In this document: positions 18,480 to 28,206 of the stretch, piece by piece
Layout: each line of letters starts with the position of its first letter
Position numbering within the stretch: position 1 is the stretch's first letter
DNA from: Methylotenera_A sp031417915
GTDB lineage: Bacteria; Pseudomonadota; Gammaproteobacteria; Burkholderiales; Methylophilaceae
Direction: 5' to 3'
DNA: 64,000 bases
NCBI GenBank assembly: GCA_031417915.1
Contig: JANOWN010000039.1
Location: 37,268-101,267 of the forward strand
Program-made: the position numbers and the translations under genes
The notes under the pieces: model-generated
What the model was told of the DNA's origin: nothing
Databases searched by the model: none
What the model saw: only the letters and a program-made list of their open reading frames with translations

Positions 18480-19619
18480 TTATTTACGATTACTGCCAGC
18501 CACCATTTTAATCTCAAATAATCGACACTCCAGCGGCCCATTAAATAGCGGTGTGCGCTTACTGGGCGTAAGTCGCATCAACTTCGGAAGGCGCAAATCG
18601 TTGGTTAAAAAATAGGTGTTCCAACCGGCAAATTTGCGTTTTAGCGCTTCGCCCATTTTCGGGTAAAGCGCCGCCAGCTCTTCGTCCTCACCAATGCGCA
18701 CGCCGTAGGGCGGATTCGCCACCAACACGCCGCTTTCTGCTGGGGCAATCGCTTCGGTGATATTGGTTTGTGCTAATTGCACCGCCTCCAGCAAGCCCGC
18801 CGCTTCAAGGTTTTGCTTGGCAATGCGCACCGCGCGCAAATCAGAATCGCTGCCGTAAATCTTTTGAAAAGAAACCAGTTTTACATTTTTCAAGGCGGTA
18901 CTTTTAATCTTTTTCCAAGTATCAGATTCGAAGTTTTTCAGCTTCTCAAACCCAAAATTGCGATGCAAGCCTGGCGCAATGTTGAGCGAAATCATCGCTG
19001 CTTCTAGTAAAAACGTACCGCTGCCGCACATTGGGTCTAGCAACGACATACCCGCTTGCCAACCCGATAATTGCAAAATTCCAGCCGCGAGATTCTCGCG
19101 CAAAGGCGCTTCAATGCTCGCTTTACGGTTGCCGCGCATGTAAAGCGCATCGCCCGAGGTGTCCACGTAATACACGTAAGCATCGGCGGTTAAATAAGCG
19201 TGAATGCGAACCGCAGGGTTTTTGGTATCAATGTAAGGCCGTGAATCGACCACTTGTCTAAACTTGTCGCACACCGCGTCTTTAATGCGCAAAGTGGCAA
19301 ACTCTAAGCTTTTTAACGGGCATTTTACGCCGGTCACTTTCACCATAAAATCGTGTTTCACATCAAACCAATTCGGCCAGTTGAGCTTGTACGCGGCTTG
19401 GTATAAATCGTCTTCGGCTTGATAATTTCCGCGTCCGACTTGCATCAAAATTCGCGTCGCAATACGCGAATGCAAATTGGCGGAATAACAAACAAAAAGC
19501 TCGCCTGCAAAGCCTACGCCGCCATCCGTTGGTTTAATTTCTTTCGCGCCAATGCTTTGCAACTCCTCATTTAACAAGGCTTCCAGCCCGCGCGGGCATG
19601 TAGCGAAATATTGATTCAT
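18480..19619 (-). CDS. THUMP-domain class I rRNA guanine-N2 methyltransferase (RlmL N-half type)
   Basis: A 379-residue SAM-dependent RNA methyltransferase resembling the N-terminal half of E. coli RlmL/YcbY, which makes m2G2445 in 23S rRNA. A ferredoxin-like plus THUMP region covers about residues 1-160 (FATCPRGLEALLNEEL start). The Rossmann domain has motif I DPMCGSGTFLLEA and the amino-methylating motif IV VANPPYGVRIGE. The second RlmL methyltransferase (RlmK) domain is absent, as is common outside enterics. It is last in an operon with the SpeE-like and RNB genes (10 bp and 5 bp gaps). Confidence 0.88.
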   Translation of the reverse strand: MNQYFATCPRGLEALLNEELQSIGAKEIKPTDGGVGFAGELFVCYSANLHSRIATRILMQVGRGNYQAEDDLYQAAYKLNWPNWFDVKHDFMVKVTGVKCPLKSLEFATLRIKDAVCDKFRQVVDSRPYIDTKNPAVRIHAYLTADAYVYYVDTSGDALYMRGNRKASIEAPLRENLAAGILQLSGWQAGMSLLDPMCGSGTFLLEAAMISLNIAPGLHRNFGFEKLKNFESDTWKKIKSTALKNVKLVSFQKIYGSDSDLRAVRIAKQNLEAAGLLEAVQLAQTNITEAIAPAESGVLVANPPYGVRIGEDEELAALYPKMGEALKRKFAGWNTYFLTNDLRLPKLMRLTPSKRTPLFNGPLECRLFEIKMVAGSNRK

Positions 19620-19629
19620 ATTAGCTCTT

Positions 19630-20415
19630 TTATTTTATAAAAAATTGTTTGTGGTTATGCGGGTTATGTTCGCATAGTTTTTCTAAAAAACTCAAAAATT
19701 CAATTTTGTGATTGAATTCGAGCATTTTCGCGCGTTCACGCAGATTCACAATACGCAAATCAGGTAAATCTTTAAAACCAAACACCACAATATTGCCTGG
19801 CTTGCCTGTTGGCAGCATCAACACCTTGTTATCAAAACTTTGCTCAATGCGGCGCAAATAAATGTCAAAGTTTTTATCGCTACCCCACAAATTAATGACA
19901 AAAATGCCGTTATTTTTAAGCGTCAACTCGCAACTATCAAAAAAATCTTGGCTACAAAAATCAGGTGGAATTCCAAGCGCGTCAAATGCATCAATCATCA
20001 ACACATCAGCACTGGCGCAGTTCTCAGCCAAATAAGAAATGCCGTCACCTTCAATCACATGCAACTTTTCGTCGTTATCTGGCACATAAAAATGACTACG
20101 CGCAACACTGATAATTTGCGGGTTAATCTCCACCACGGTTTGACCGATTTCTGGACAATTTGCGTGAATGTATTTGGGCACCGAACCACCGCCCAAACCA
20201 ATTGTTAACACATGTTTTACACTATCTGAAAACAGCAAAAAACACATCATGCCCCGCGTATAGGCGAGTTCCAGCGCGAACGGCGCCTTCACTTTCATGC
20301 TACTTTGAATCGTGATAGAACCCAAATACAGCGAGCGCACGCCGTCCACCTCGCTCACTTCTGCGACATTGCCATCGGCCACACTTTTATGAATTTTTCG
20401 ATTTAAGCCAAACAT
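19630..20415 (-). CDS. Spermidine synthase-like (SpeE-fold) protein
   Basis: A 261-residue Rossmann protein of the polyamine aminopropyltransferase superfamily. Motif I reads LTIGLGGGSVPKY, the ribose-binding acid is in TVVEINPQII, and the post-motif is LMIDAFDALGIPPDF. True spermidine synthases have GGGDGG at motif I and a conserved catalytic Asp followed by D-P. These are replaced here, so aminopropyl transfer is doubtful and a methyltransferase-like or unknown activity is possible. It lies between an exoribonuclease and an rRNA methyltransferase gene. Confidence 0.78.
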   Translation of the reverse strand: MFGLNRKIHKSVADGNVAEVSEVDGVRSLYLGSITIQSSMKVKAPFALELAYTRGMMCFLLFSDSVKHVLTIGLGGGSVPKYIHANCPEIGQTVVEINPQIISVARSHFYVPDNDEKLHVIEGDGISYLAENCASADVLMIDAFDALGIPPDFCSQDFFDSCELTLKNNGIFVINLWGSDKNFDIYLRRIEQSFDNKVLMLPTGKPGNIVVFGFKDLPDLRIVNLRERAKMLEFNHKIEFLSFLEKLCEHNPHNHKQFFIK

Positions 20416-20420
20416 TTTAG

Positions 20421-22295
20421 TTAAATTTCAACCTCATCTTCAACCATAACTACTGGCTCGACTTCAATCACGCCCTTAAATTTACAGCTCAATTCCATCA
20501 AAAGTGTATCTATATGTTTGATTTCTAAAAATACTTTTGTGCCAACTTTTAGCTCTGGCAAGCTGGGCACCTTGGTAATGTAAAACATACCATCAATGCG
20601 CACCAAATTCTCACGCCAAACCGTTGCACTCACTTCTGTCAGTTTTTCCTGAATCAAATATTGCAAGCACCAATAGCGCTCCATGCGCGTTTGAAACTCG
20701 CTATAGGCATTATAAGTTTGGTCAAAATTACGAATAATCACGTTGAGTTTGCCGTCCGCAGCGTTATAAGGCGCAGATTCTTGATTTAGCATCGCGATTA
20801 ATTGGCGTTGGTTAATCAAATCCACTGCCCTTCTAAGTGGTGAGGTACACCAAGCATACTGCGCCACACCCAAGCCTGTGTGAGGCTCCGCGGCCGTTGT
20901 CATAAATACTTTTCCACCCGTTTGCGCGCGATAAATGCCCGCAATATTCGCTTCTTTCAGCAAGCCGCCCCAATGCGAATTGGCATAAATCATCAGCTCC
21001 GCTACCAGCTTATCCATGGGCGATCCGCGCGCGCGATCGACAATTTTTACGATGCCATCAGTGACATAAAAATTATAATCAATTTGTGGCGCACGATTGG
21101 GATCAAATTTTCCACGCGCTTTTTCTAAGCTTTCTGCAAACGTGAACAGCAGCTTAAGCCTCGCCCAGTAAGGGTGACCGCTATCTGCAGCCAATGTATT
21201 TTCGTTAAAAAATGGTTCCAATTCATCGTGGCGTAAGTTATCTGCAACCTTGATTTTTTCTAAGCGCGTTTCAGTCGCAATCACTTCAAATTCAGGCGAA
21301 ACTTCTGCATACAAACACAAGGCTGGCTTGGTTTCCCCCGCATCTAAGCTGAACGGCTCCACCACATCATCAGGCAACATGGTGATTTTATTGCCTGGCA
21401 TATACACGGTAGAAAGCCGCGAAAGCACAATCGCATCCAGCGCGCTATCTGGCTGCACCGCCAATGCTGGCGCAGCGATGTGAATGCCGACGCGCGTGTT
21501 ACCGTTCGCTAAACTTTCCAAACTAAACGCATCGTCAATCTCGGTTGTTGTTGCGTCATCGATGCTAAAACATTCCACTTTTGCCAGCGGCAAATCGTTA
21601 GGCGCATCAGGTAAATCGTAAGGCGGGAACTCAATTCCATCACTAAACATTTCGCGTAAAAACGCGCCTAAATGATAATCGTGCGCGTTTTTAATTAAGC
21701 CGCAATCGTGCATCACCGTCAGCGCTAATCTGCCCGAAGTCTGCGCCGCCCCATCAATGGCTTTCCACTCCAGCGAGTTTTTATCTGGTGCATAAATCAA
21801 GCTGTCAGCCTTAGCAATCAAAGCGTCTGGCAATTCTTTATTATTCAAATGCGCTACCCAAACCGCCATTTGTTCGGCTTGCAGCTTTTTGCGTTCGACT
21901 GCGGCTAAAGCCAACTTCAACGTTTCCGCAGGCGCGGCTTTGTAGCGACCTTTACCTTTGCGATAAAAATACATCGGCGCAGAATGCAATTTAATCGCTG
22001 TCGCGGCCGTTTCTACTGCGCTAGGTTTTTTGCCGTAATATTCTGCGGCCAATGCTTCAAACCCAAACTCTGGCTCGCCGCAACACTCCCACAAAAATTC
22101 AATTTCTAACTTTTCAGCCTCGCCAGAAGCCGCATCCATAAAGGCTCCCAGAGCACCCTCAAATTGCAATAAAACATTGGTCGATTTAATTTTAGAGCGC
22201 TTGCCCGTGGGCGATTCCACCTGCATCGAACCAGGGTTCTCAGACATCACCGAAGCCACCTTAAAATGACCTTCTTCTTCGTAAAAAATATTCAT
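20421..22295 (-). CDS. RNase II/RNB-family exoribonuclease
   Basis: A 624-residue 3'-5' exoribonuclease. The RNB catalytic centre is at about residues 246-262 (CFSIDDATTTEIDDAFSLE), with the Asp cluster that binds Mg. Other conserved segments are VGIHIAAPALAVQPDSALD, MLPDDVVEPFSLDAG and the C-terminal AQYAWCTSPLRRAVDLINQRQL. The N-terminal cold-shock domains are poorly conserved and about 200 residues long, and the S1 tail is short. This shape matches the shorter betaproteobacterial RNB proteins more than E. coli Rnb or Rnr. It is the first gene of the three-gene operon that runs to 18480. Confidence 0.9.
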   Translation of the reverse strand: MNIFYEEEGHFKVASVMSENPGSMQVESPTGKRSKIKSTNVLLQFEGALGAFMDAASGEAEKLEIEFLWECCGEPEFGFEALAAEYYGKKPSAVETAATAIKLHSAPMYFYRKGKGRYKAAPAETLKLALAAVERKKLQAEQMAVWVAHLNNKELPDALIAKADSLIYAPDKNSLEWKAIDGAAQTSGRLALTVMHDCGLIKNAHDYHLGAFLREMFSDGIEFPPYDLPDAPNDLPLAKVECFSIDDATTTEIDDAFSLESLANGNTRVGIHIAAPALAVQPDSALDAIVLSRLSTVYMPGNKITMLPDDVVEPFSLDAGETKPALCLYAEVSPEFEVIATETRLEKIKVADNLRHDELEPFFNENTLAADSGHPYWARLKLLFTFAESLEKARGKFDPNRAPQIDYNFYVTDGIVKIVDRARGSPMDKLVAELMIYANSHWGGLLKEANIAGIYRAQTGGKVFMTTAAEPHTGLGVAQYAWCTSPLRRAVDLINQRQLIAMLNQESAPYNAADGKLNVIIRNFDQTYNAYSEFQTRMERYWCLQYLIQEKLTEVSATVWRENLVRIDGMFYITKVPSLPELKVGTKVFLEIKHIDTLLMELSCKFKGVIEVEPVVMVEDEVEI

Positions 22296-22343
22296 AGGCG
22301 CTATTTTACATGGCTTTGCGCGTGTCTCTGTTAAAATACTGCG

Positions 22344-23345
22344 ATGGATAAACGCATACCTGTAACCTTATTGACTGGCTTTTTAGGCAGCGGCAAAACC
22401 ACGCTACTGAATCAATTGCTGGCAAACCCGCAAATGAAAGATAGCGCCGTCATCATCAACGAGCTTGGCACAACAGGGTTAGACCATATTCTCGCCACCC
22501 AAGTCGATAGCGAACAGATTGCCGATAACACGGTTTTGTTGAGTAGCGGCTGCGTGTGTTGCACGCTAAAAAATGAGCTGGCCGACACCATGCGCGATTT
22601 GTTTTTTAAGCGCGCGCTACAGGCCATTCCACAATTTAATCGTATCGTCATCGAAACCACGGGCATGGCCGACCCAGGCCCTATTTTGGGTAATTTGTTG
22701 AACGAACCCGTGATTGAAAGTGTATTTAGGCTTGATGCGGTTGTCGTCACAATTGATAGTGAATATGGCCTGCAACAACTCGAAAACCATGCGGAAGCGC
22801 GTAAACAGGCGGCTGTGGCTGATGTGCTATTACTCACCAAAACGGATTTAGCCTCGCCAGAACAATTGTCGGCGCTTAAAGAAAAACTCATCGCAATTAA
22901 CTCTGGCGCAACACAGCATAAGGTTGAATACGGCCAAATTGAACCCGATTTTATTATCGACGTCGGTTTATTCGATCCGACCGGTAAACGCGCGGAACCT
23001 CAGCGTTGGTTGCGTGCGCCAGCAAAACCTAGTCTATTCAAAAAATCACACGATGACGAAATTAGCAGCTTCACTGTCACACTTCCTAATCCAATCAATT
23101 GGCGCGATTTAAAACCCGTTATTTTGAAGCTTTGCCAGGCTTTTGGAAAAGATTTATTACGCTTAAAAGGTATTATTCATGCGGCGGATCTCGAACATCC
23201 CATCGCCATTCACGCCGTTCATTTTACGCCCTATCCACCAACTTTATTGGAAGGTTGGAGCGAGCATGAACCCGAAAATCGCATTGTGATTATCGGTAAA
23301 GATTTGGACGAAACTGCAATTAGAAAGCTGCTGATGCAAGTTTGA
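22344..23345 (+). CDS. COG0523 (CobW/YjiA-like) metal-handling GTPase
   Basis: A 333-residue G3E GTPase, a family of metallochaperones for zinc, cobalt and other metals. Walker A is GFLGSGKT (residues 12-19) and the metal-binding CXCC motif is in SSGCVCC (67-73). Other features are ETTGMADPGP and the base-recognition LLTKTD. A CobW C-terminal domain begins about residue 230 (ISSFTVTLPNPINWRDLK) and ends with NRIVIIGKDLD. There is no ribosome binding site; TAAAAT lies only 7 bases upstream of the ATG, so a leaderless message is possible. It converges on the TonB-like gene with 3 bp between the stops. Confidence 0.9.
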   Translation: MDKRIPVTLLTGFLGSGKTTLLNQLLANPQMKDSAVIINELGTTGLDHILATQVDSEQIADNTVLLSSGCVCCTLKNELADTMRDLFFKRALQAIPQFNRIVIETTGMADPGPILGNLLNEPVIESVFRLDAVVVTIDSEYGLQQLENHAEARKQAAVADVLLLTKTDLASPEQLSALKEKLIAINSGATQHKVEYGQIEPDFIIDVGLFDPTGKRAEPQRWLRAPAKPSLFKKSHDDEISSFTVTLPNPINWRDLKPVILKLCQAFGKDLLRLKGIIHAADLEHPIAIHAVHFTPYPPTLLEGWSEHEPENRIVIIGKDLDETAIRKLLMQV

Positions 23346-23348
23346 ATA

Positions 23349-24233
23349 TTATGGTGCAGTTTTGTAATTTTGACCAAAAAACTCCTGCATCAAAAAATCT
23401 TCTAATTCGGCGCTATCTTCCACCCGTGCCGATTTAACAATGGTGCGCCCTAGACGATGTGACTCCCAAGGAAAATCACCATCATAATGCTCGCGAATAA
23501 TCGCAATCATACGCCGCATCATCACCAGCCTCACATCTTGCCCATCGCTCGCTTCAACCTCGTAATACTGTAATTTAACGTTGCTGTAATCGGTCCAACC
23601 TTTAAAGCTAAAACTCGCACTTTTGCTTTCTAAACGCTTAATTTCAAAAATACCATTGGTGCCAGATTTAAGATTATTTTTAATGCGCTCATCGCGTTTT
23701 TGCTCATCAGTTAAACCTTGCTCAGAAGCCGCCGCGACTGCATTTTCGCGAGCAGCAGCGCCTTCTTGCGCCTCGCGCTTAGCGCGCTGCAGGGCAATAT
23801 ATGATGCCATGTCAGTCGGCGCATTTGCAGGGCTTTGTGGCTGAGGTAATTTTTCAGGTGCTGGTTTCTTCGTCGCGAGCACATCAGGCACAGTAAACAC
23901 GGGTGGTTTAGCATTTTTTCTTGGCTTATGTGTGATGATTTTTGGTTTTTCTACCAGTTTTTCTAGCGGTTTTACTTCAGGAATAGGCTCTGGAAGCCGC
24001 TCTGCTATTGGCTCCTGGGGCGGCGCTAAATCAACTTGAAAAGTAGTCGGTTCTTTAAGGTTATCGAGCTGAATTTTTGGCAGCACAAATAACAAAATGA
24101 GCGCATGCAACAATGATGAAATTACAAATGCAATCAGCGTATTGCGACTAATATTCAGGCGGATTAACTTATCGCCTTTCGGCGACAATAAAAAATCTTC
24201 AAACGCGCTATTTGTTGGGAGTTTTGTTGCCAT
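23349..24233 (-). CDS. TonB-like single-pass membrane protein, unknown function
   Basis: A 294-residue protein with a cytoplasmic N-terminus, one membrane helix (about residues 31-51, LIAFVISSLLHALILLFVLP) and a Pro/Lys/Glu-rich periplasmic stretch (about 65-140, with PEPIPEVKPLEKLVEKPK) like TonB/TolA linkers. A charged helical segment (150-190) and a folded C-terminus of about 100 residues (SFSFKGWTDYSNVKLQYYEV) follow. The C-terminal domain does not show the TonB YP motif. It is last in the operon methyltransferase-ligE-hrpA, 6 bp after hrpA. The protein probably spans the periplasm, but partner and role are unknown. Confidence 0.75.
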   Translation of the reverse strand: MATKLPTNSAFEDFLLSPKGDKLIRLNISRNTLIAFVISSLLHALILLFVLPKIQLDNLKEPTTFQVDLAPPQEPIAERLPEPIPEVKPLEKLVEKPKIITHKPRKNAKPPVFTVPDVLATKKPAPEKLPQPQSPANAPTDMASYIALQRAKREAQEGAAARENAVAAASEQGLTDEQKRDERIKNNLKSGTNGIFEIKRLESKSASFSFKGWTDYSNVKLQYYEVEASDGQDVRLVMMRRMIAIIREHYDGDFPWESHRLGRTIVKSARVEDSAELEDFLMQEFFGQNYKTAP

Positions 24234-24239
24234 TTAAGA

Positions 24240-27200
24240 TTAAGTTAAATCTTGCCAAGTTTTTTCCAGTCGTTTAATCGAGACTGGAAATGGCGTTTTA
24301 AGTTCTTGCGCAAATAATGAAACGCGTAATTCTTCTATCAACCAGCGATAGTCCTGCAAGGCGCATGGAGTAATGCTTCCAGAGGTTTTTAATTGCGACA
24401 TTTTATCTTGCCATTTTTGCCAAATTAAGCCCACACTTGCTGCATTTTTTCCATCTCGATCGGGATTGCTTGGTTGTTTTTCAATACGCAACCGCAGCGC
24501 TTTTAAATAACGCGGCACATGCTGCAAATGCTGCCACGGCGTTAGGCTAAAACAATTCTTATACACCAAAAACTGTAGCTGACTTTCGACATCTTTTTTA
24601 AGACGATTCACCGTCGCAGGCATTTGGCTTTGCTTGGTCAGCAACAATTGATACTCCGCCGCAATGGTTTGTGCTAGTCGTGCAATCGCCTCAGTAACTG
24701 CTGGTAGCCTAGTTCTGGCACGTTGTTTCAGTTTCATAAAATCTGCGTTGCTACGCGGCAACTCATCCTCGCCAATAAACGCGCGGCTAGCAATCGCAGT
24801 CAACATGTCTTCGCGCAAATCGTCTGGCGACATAATATTGCGTAAATTTAGCGCATACTGATTAAAATTCGGCAAGCCTTTTTCAAGCTGTTTCATCTGT
24901 TCTTTCAGCTCAAAGCGCATCAAGCGACACACGCCTTGGCGATGGTTTTGTTCAGCCTCATTTTCTGTATCAAATAGTCGCACGGAAACCGCGTCGATAT
25001 TGTCTTCCAGCGCGGGGTAACCTGTGACCTTTAATCCATCACGCTCAAAGCTTAAAGTTTGTGGTAAATCGCCAAAATCCCACTGTTTTAAACCCGTTTT
25101 TTCAATGTCTGGCGAAGTATTTCTAAACGTCAGCTGCGCCGCCGAGCCGAGTTGCTTTTTAAGCAAATTCCAATCGCGCCCCATCGCCAGCTCGCGCCCC
25201 GCGTCATCAACCACACTGAAATTCATGAGTAAATGCGCAGGCGTTGGTTCTGTCCAATCCTCTAAAGATACTTTTAGCGTAGTAATGTGCTGAATATAGC
25301 TTGCCAACACTTGCTTAATCGCGCCTTCCCCAACTTTGTGTTGCTCTAAAAACCCAGTCACAAATTCTGGCACGGGCACGCACACGCGGCGAAAAGTTTT
25401 AGGTAGCGCTTTAATTAAATATGTGAGCTTCTCACGCAACATGCCTGGCACCAGCCATTCTGTTGGCGTTGCGTCGAGCTGATTCAATAAAGCCAGCGGC
25501 ACTGTTGCAGTCACACCATCCAAAATATGACTAGGTTCAAAACGATATTTAAGCGGAACCTCCACGCCACCCAAAGTCATTTTTTCCGGAAATTGCACCG
25601 CCGTAATCGCATCCGCGCCGTGACGCATCAAGTCATCACGCGTTAAATACAACAGCTTTGGATTTTCTTTTTCCGCACCTTCGCGCCACTTTTCAAAAGT
25701 CGCGGCTTGAAATATTTCCGCAGGGATTTTTGCATCGTAAAATGCAAATAATTGATACTCGTCCACTAGCACATCTTGCCGCCGCGCTTTATGTTCCAAC
25801 TCCTCAACTTCCGCAATCAATCGCTCATTCGCCACAAAAAACGCCGCGCGCGTATCAAACTCGCCATTGGCCAGCGCTTCGCGAATAAATATCTCGCGTG
25901 ATTCTGCTGGGTTAATTGACCCGTAATGCACCCGCCGCTTGGGGATGATGGTCAAGCCATACAGCGAAACGCGCTCCCACGCATTCACCATGCCCATTTT
26001 TCTATCCCAGCGCGGGTCGGAATATTGGCTTTCTGTCAGGCCTCGCGCTAATGGTTCAATCCAATCTGGCTCTATTTTCGCGACGCAGCGCGCGTAAAGT
26101 TTGCTGGTATCCACCAGCTCGGCGGCGATGACCCATTTGGGGCGTGTTTTTTTAAGTGTTGACCCAGGTGCAACAAAAAAGCGAATGCCGCGCGCGCCTG
26201 CATAGCTATCATTGTCACCATCTTTAAAGCCGATATTGCCCAGCAAGCCCGCCAATAGGGCTTTGTGGACTTGTTCAAAAGTGGCTTCTTTTTCGTTAAG
26301 TTTGAATTCCATCTCGGTAACAATTTCCCGCAACTGTCCATGCAACTCACGCCATTCTTTTAAACGTAAAAATGACAGGAAATTGGCATGGCATTCATTG
26401 AGCAAATCTTTATTCGATTTTTTGTTTTTAAGTGCATGATCAAAAAAATCCCAAAGTTTGAGATAGCTCATAAAATCAGAACCCTCACCCGCAAATTTGG
26501 CATGAGCATTATCTGCCGCTTCGCGTTTATCCATTGGCCGCTCGCGTGGGTCTTGAATACTCAACACGCTGGCAATAATCAATATTTCGCTCAAACAGCC
26601 TTCACGTTTTGCCGCTAAAATCATGCGGCCTACGCGTGGGTCTAGCGGCAATTTGGCTAGTTGCAAACCTATTTCAGTAATTTGCCGTTGCGCATTCACC
26701 GCACCCAGTTCTTGCAATAATTGGTAACCATCGGTAATTAAGCGCGAGGACGGCGCTTCTATAAACGGAAAATCTTCAATATCACCCAAGCGTAATGCAG
26801 CCATGCGCAAAATCACGCTGGCGAGCGAGCTGCGTAAAATTTCTGGCTCGGTAAATTCTGGTCTGCCGTTAAAATCTTCCTCCGAATACAAACGCACACA
26901 AATGCCGTTTGAAACGCGCCCACAACGGCCTGCACGCTGCTTGGCAGCGGCTTGGCTAATCTTTTCTATCTGTAATTGTTCAACTTTGGCGCGCGGGCTG
27001 TAGCGATTCACCCGCGCTAAGCCAGCGTCAATCACATACTTGATTCCTGGCACGGTGAGCGAGGTTTCCGCCACGTTTGTCGCTAAAACAATGCGGCGCG
27101 AACTATGGCTTTTGAATATTTTCTGCTGGTCTTCGATCGAAAGCCGCGCAAACAAGGGCAGCACTTCGATGTGTTTTAATTTGGTCGAGCGGCCTTGATA

Positions 27201-28145
27201 TTTTCTTAGATGGTCTGCGACATCACGAATCTCACGTTCGCCCGGCAAAAACACCAGAATATCACCATCGCCTTGTCGCAGCAAATCATCTGCCGCATCC
27301 ATAATCGCCTCTTCAATCGCCTCTTCTTGCTCGTCTTCCTCCACTTCCATTAACGGCCGATAGCGAATTTCCACAGGATAAGTACGCCCCGAAACCTCAA
27401 TGACTGGCGCACCATTAAAATGATTGGAGAAGCGCTCTGCGTCTATGGTTGCGGAAGTGACGATGATTTTTAAATCAGGGCGTTTTGGTAATAATTGTTT
27501 GAGGTAACCCAGCAGAAAATCAATATTCAGGCTACGCTCATGCGCTTCATCGATAATAATCGTATCGTAGGCATTCAGGAATTTATCACCCTGCGTTTCC
27601 GCCAGCAAGATGCCGTCTGTCATCAATTTAACGTAACTATTTTCTGAGAGCTTATCGTTAAAACGCACTTTGTAGCCCACAACTTCGCCTAGCGGCGAGT
27701 TGAGCTCCTGCGCGATGCGACTTGCCACACTTCTAGCAGCAATGCGACGTGGCTGCGTGTGGCCGATTAAACCAGCAACGCCGCGGCCAAGCCCCAAGCA
27801 GATTTTGGGTAATTGCGTGGTTTTGCCGCTACCCGTTTCGCCGCACACAATCACGACCTGATTTTTCTTGATGGCTTCAGAAATTTCATCGCGGCGTGCA
27901 GAAACTGGCAGTTCCAGTGAGTATTCAGGCTTGGGTAAATTGGCAAGCCGAGCGGAAAATTTTTGCTGTGAACTACGCACTTTTTGCGCAATCTCGCCCA
28001 ATAAGCGTTGCGCTTTTGACCTTGAGTTTTCATCGGTAAGCTTCTGCAAATCAGCCACATCGCGCAGCTTGCGGCGCAGTGCGTGCTTATCTGCAAGCAT
28101 ACAGCTTGCTAATTGAGATTGCAGTTGTTGTAGAGAATCACTCAT
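24240..28145 (-). CDS. hrpA: DEAH-box ATP-dependent RNA helicase HrpA
   Basis: A 1301-residue helicase from the chosen start; E. coli HrpA is 1300. Motifs are Walker A GETGSGKTTQLPK, DEAH in IIDEAHERSLNIDF, VTSATIDAERF, ATNVAETSLTVPG and QRAGRCGR, followed by the HA2/OB fold and the long HrpA-specific C-terminal region. The frame is open to 28376, but that extension would overlap ligE and adds 77 residues that do not look like HrpA. The ATG at 28143-28145 (MSDSLQQLQSQLA) or at 28152-28154 fits. HrpA rescues stalled ribosomes and processes mRNA. It is followed by the TonB-like gene after 6 bp. Confidence 0.94.
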   Translation of the reverse strand: MSDSLQQLQSQLASCMLADKHALRRKLRDVADLQKLTDENSRSKAQRLLGEIAQKVRSSQQKFSARLANLPKPEYSLELPVSARRDEISEAIKKNQVVIVCGETGSGKTTQLPKICLGLGRGVAGLIGHTQPRRIAARSVASRIAQELNSPLGEVVGYKVRFNDKLSENSYVKLMTDGILLAETQGDKFLNAYDTIIIDEAHERSLNIDFLLGYLKQLLPKRPDLKIIVTSATIDAERFSNHFNGAPVIEVSGRTYPVEIRYRPLMEVEEDEQEEAIEEAIMDAADDLLRQGDGDILVFLPGEREIRDVADHLRKYQGRSTKLKHIEVLPLFARLSIEDQQKIFKSHSSRRIVLATNVAETSLTVPGIKYVIDAGLARVNRYSPRAKVEQLQIEKISQAAAKQRAGRCGRVSNGICVRLYSEEDFNGRPEFTEPEILRSSLASVILRMAALRLGDIEDFPFIEAPSSRLITDGYQLLQELGAVNAQRQITEIGLQLAKLPLDPRVGRMILAAKREGCLSEILIIASVLSIQDPRERPMDKREAADNAHAKFAGEGSDFMSYLKLWDFFDHALKNKKSNKDLLNECHANFLSFLRLKEWRELHGQLREIVTEMEFKLNEKEATFEQVHKALLAGLLGNIGFKDGDNDSYAGARGIRFFVAPGSTLKKTRPKWVIAAELVDTSKLYARCVAKIEPDWIEPLARGLTESQYSDPRWDRKMGMVNAWERVSLYGLTIIPKRRVHYGSINPAESREIFIREALANGEFDTRAAFFVANERLIAEVEELEHKARRQDVLVDEYQLFAFYDAKIPAEIFQAATFEKWREGAEKENPKLLYLTRDDLMRHGADAITAVQFPEKMTLGGVEVPLKYRFEPSHILDGVTATVPLALLNQLDATPTEWLVPGMLREKLTYLIKALPKTFRRVCVPVPEFVTGFLEQHKVGEGAIKQVLASYIQHITTLKVSLEDWTEPTPAHLLMNFSVVDDAGRELAMGRDWNLLKKQLGSAAQLTFRNTSPDIEKTGLKQWDFGDLPQTLSFERDGLKVTGYPALEDNIDAVSVRLFDTENEAEQNHRQGVCRLMRFELKEQMKQLEKGLPNFNQYALNLRNIMSPDDLREDMLTAIASRAFIGEDELPRSNADFMKLKQRARTRLPAVTEAIARLAQTIAAEYQLLLTKQSQMPATVNRLKKDVESQLQFLVYKNCFSLTPWQHLQHVPRYLKALRLRIEKQPSNPDRDGKNAASVGLIWQKWQDKMSQLKTSGSITPCALQDYRWLIEELRVSLFAQELKTPFPVSIKRLEKTWQDLT

Positions 28146-28206
28146 GGCGCGCATTTTACCACGCGGACAAAGTTGCAAGCTTTGAAAAATATTGCCTTGC
28201 AACCGC

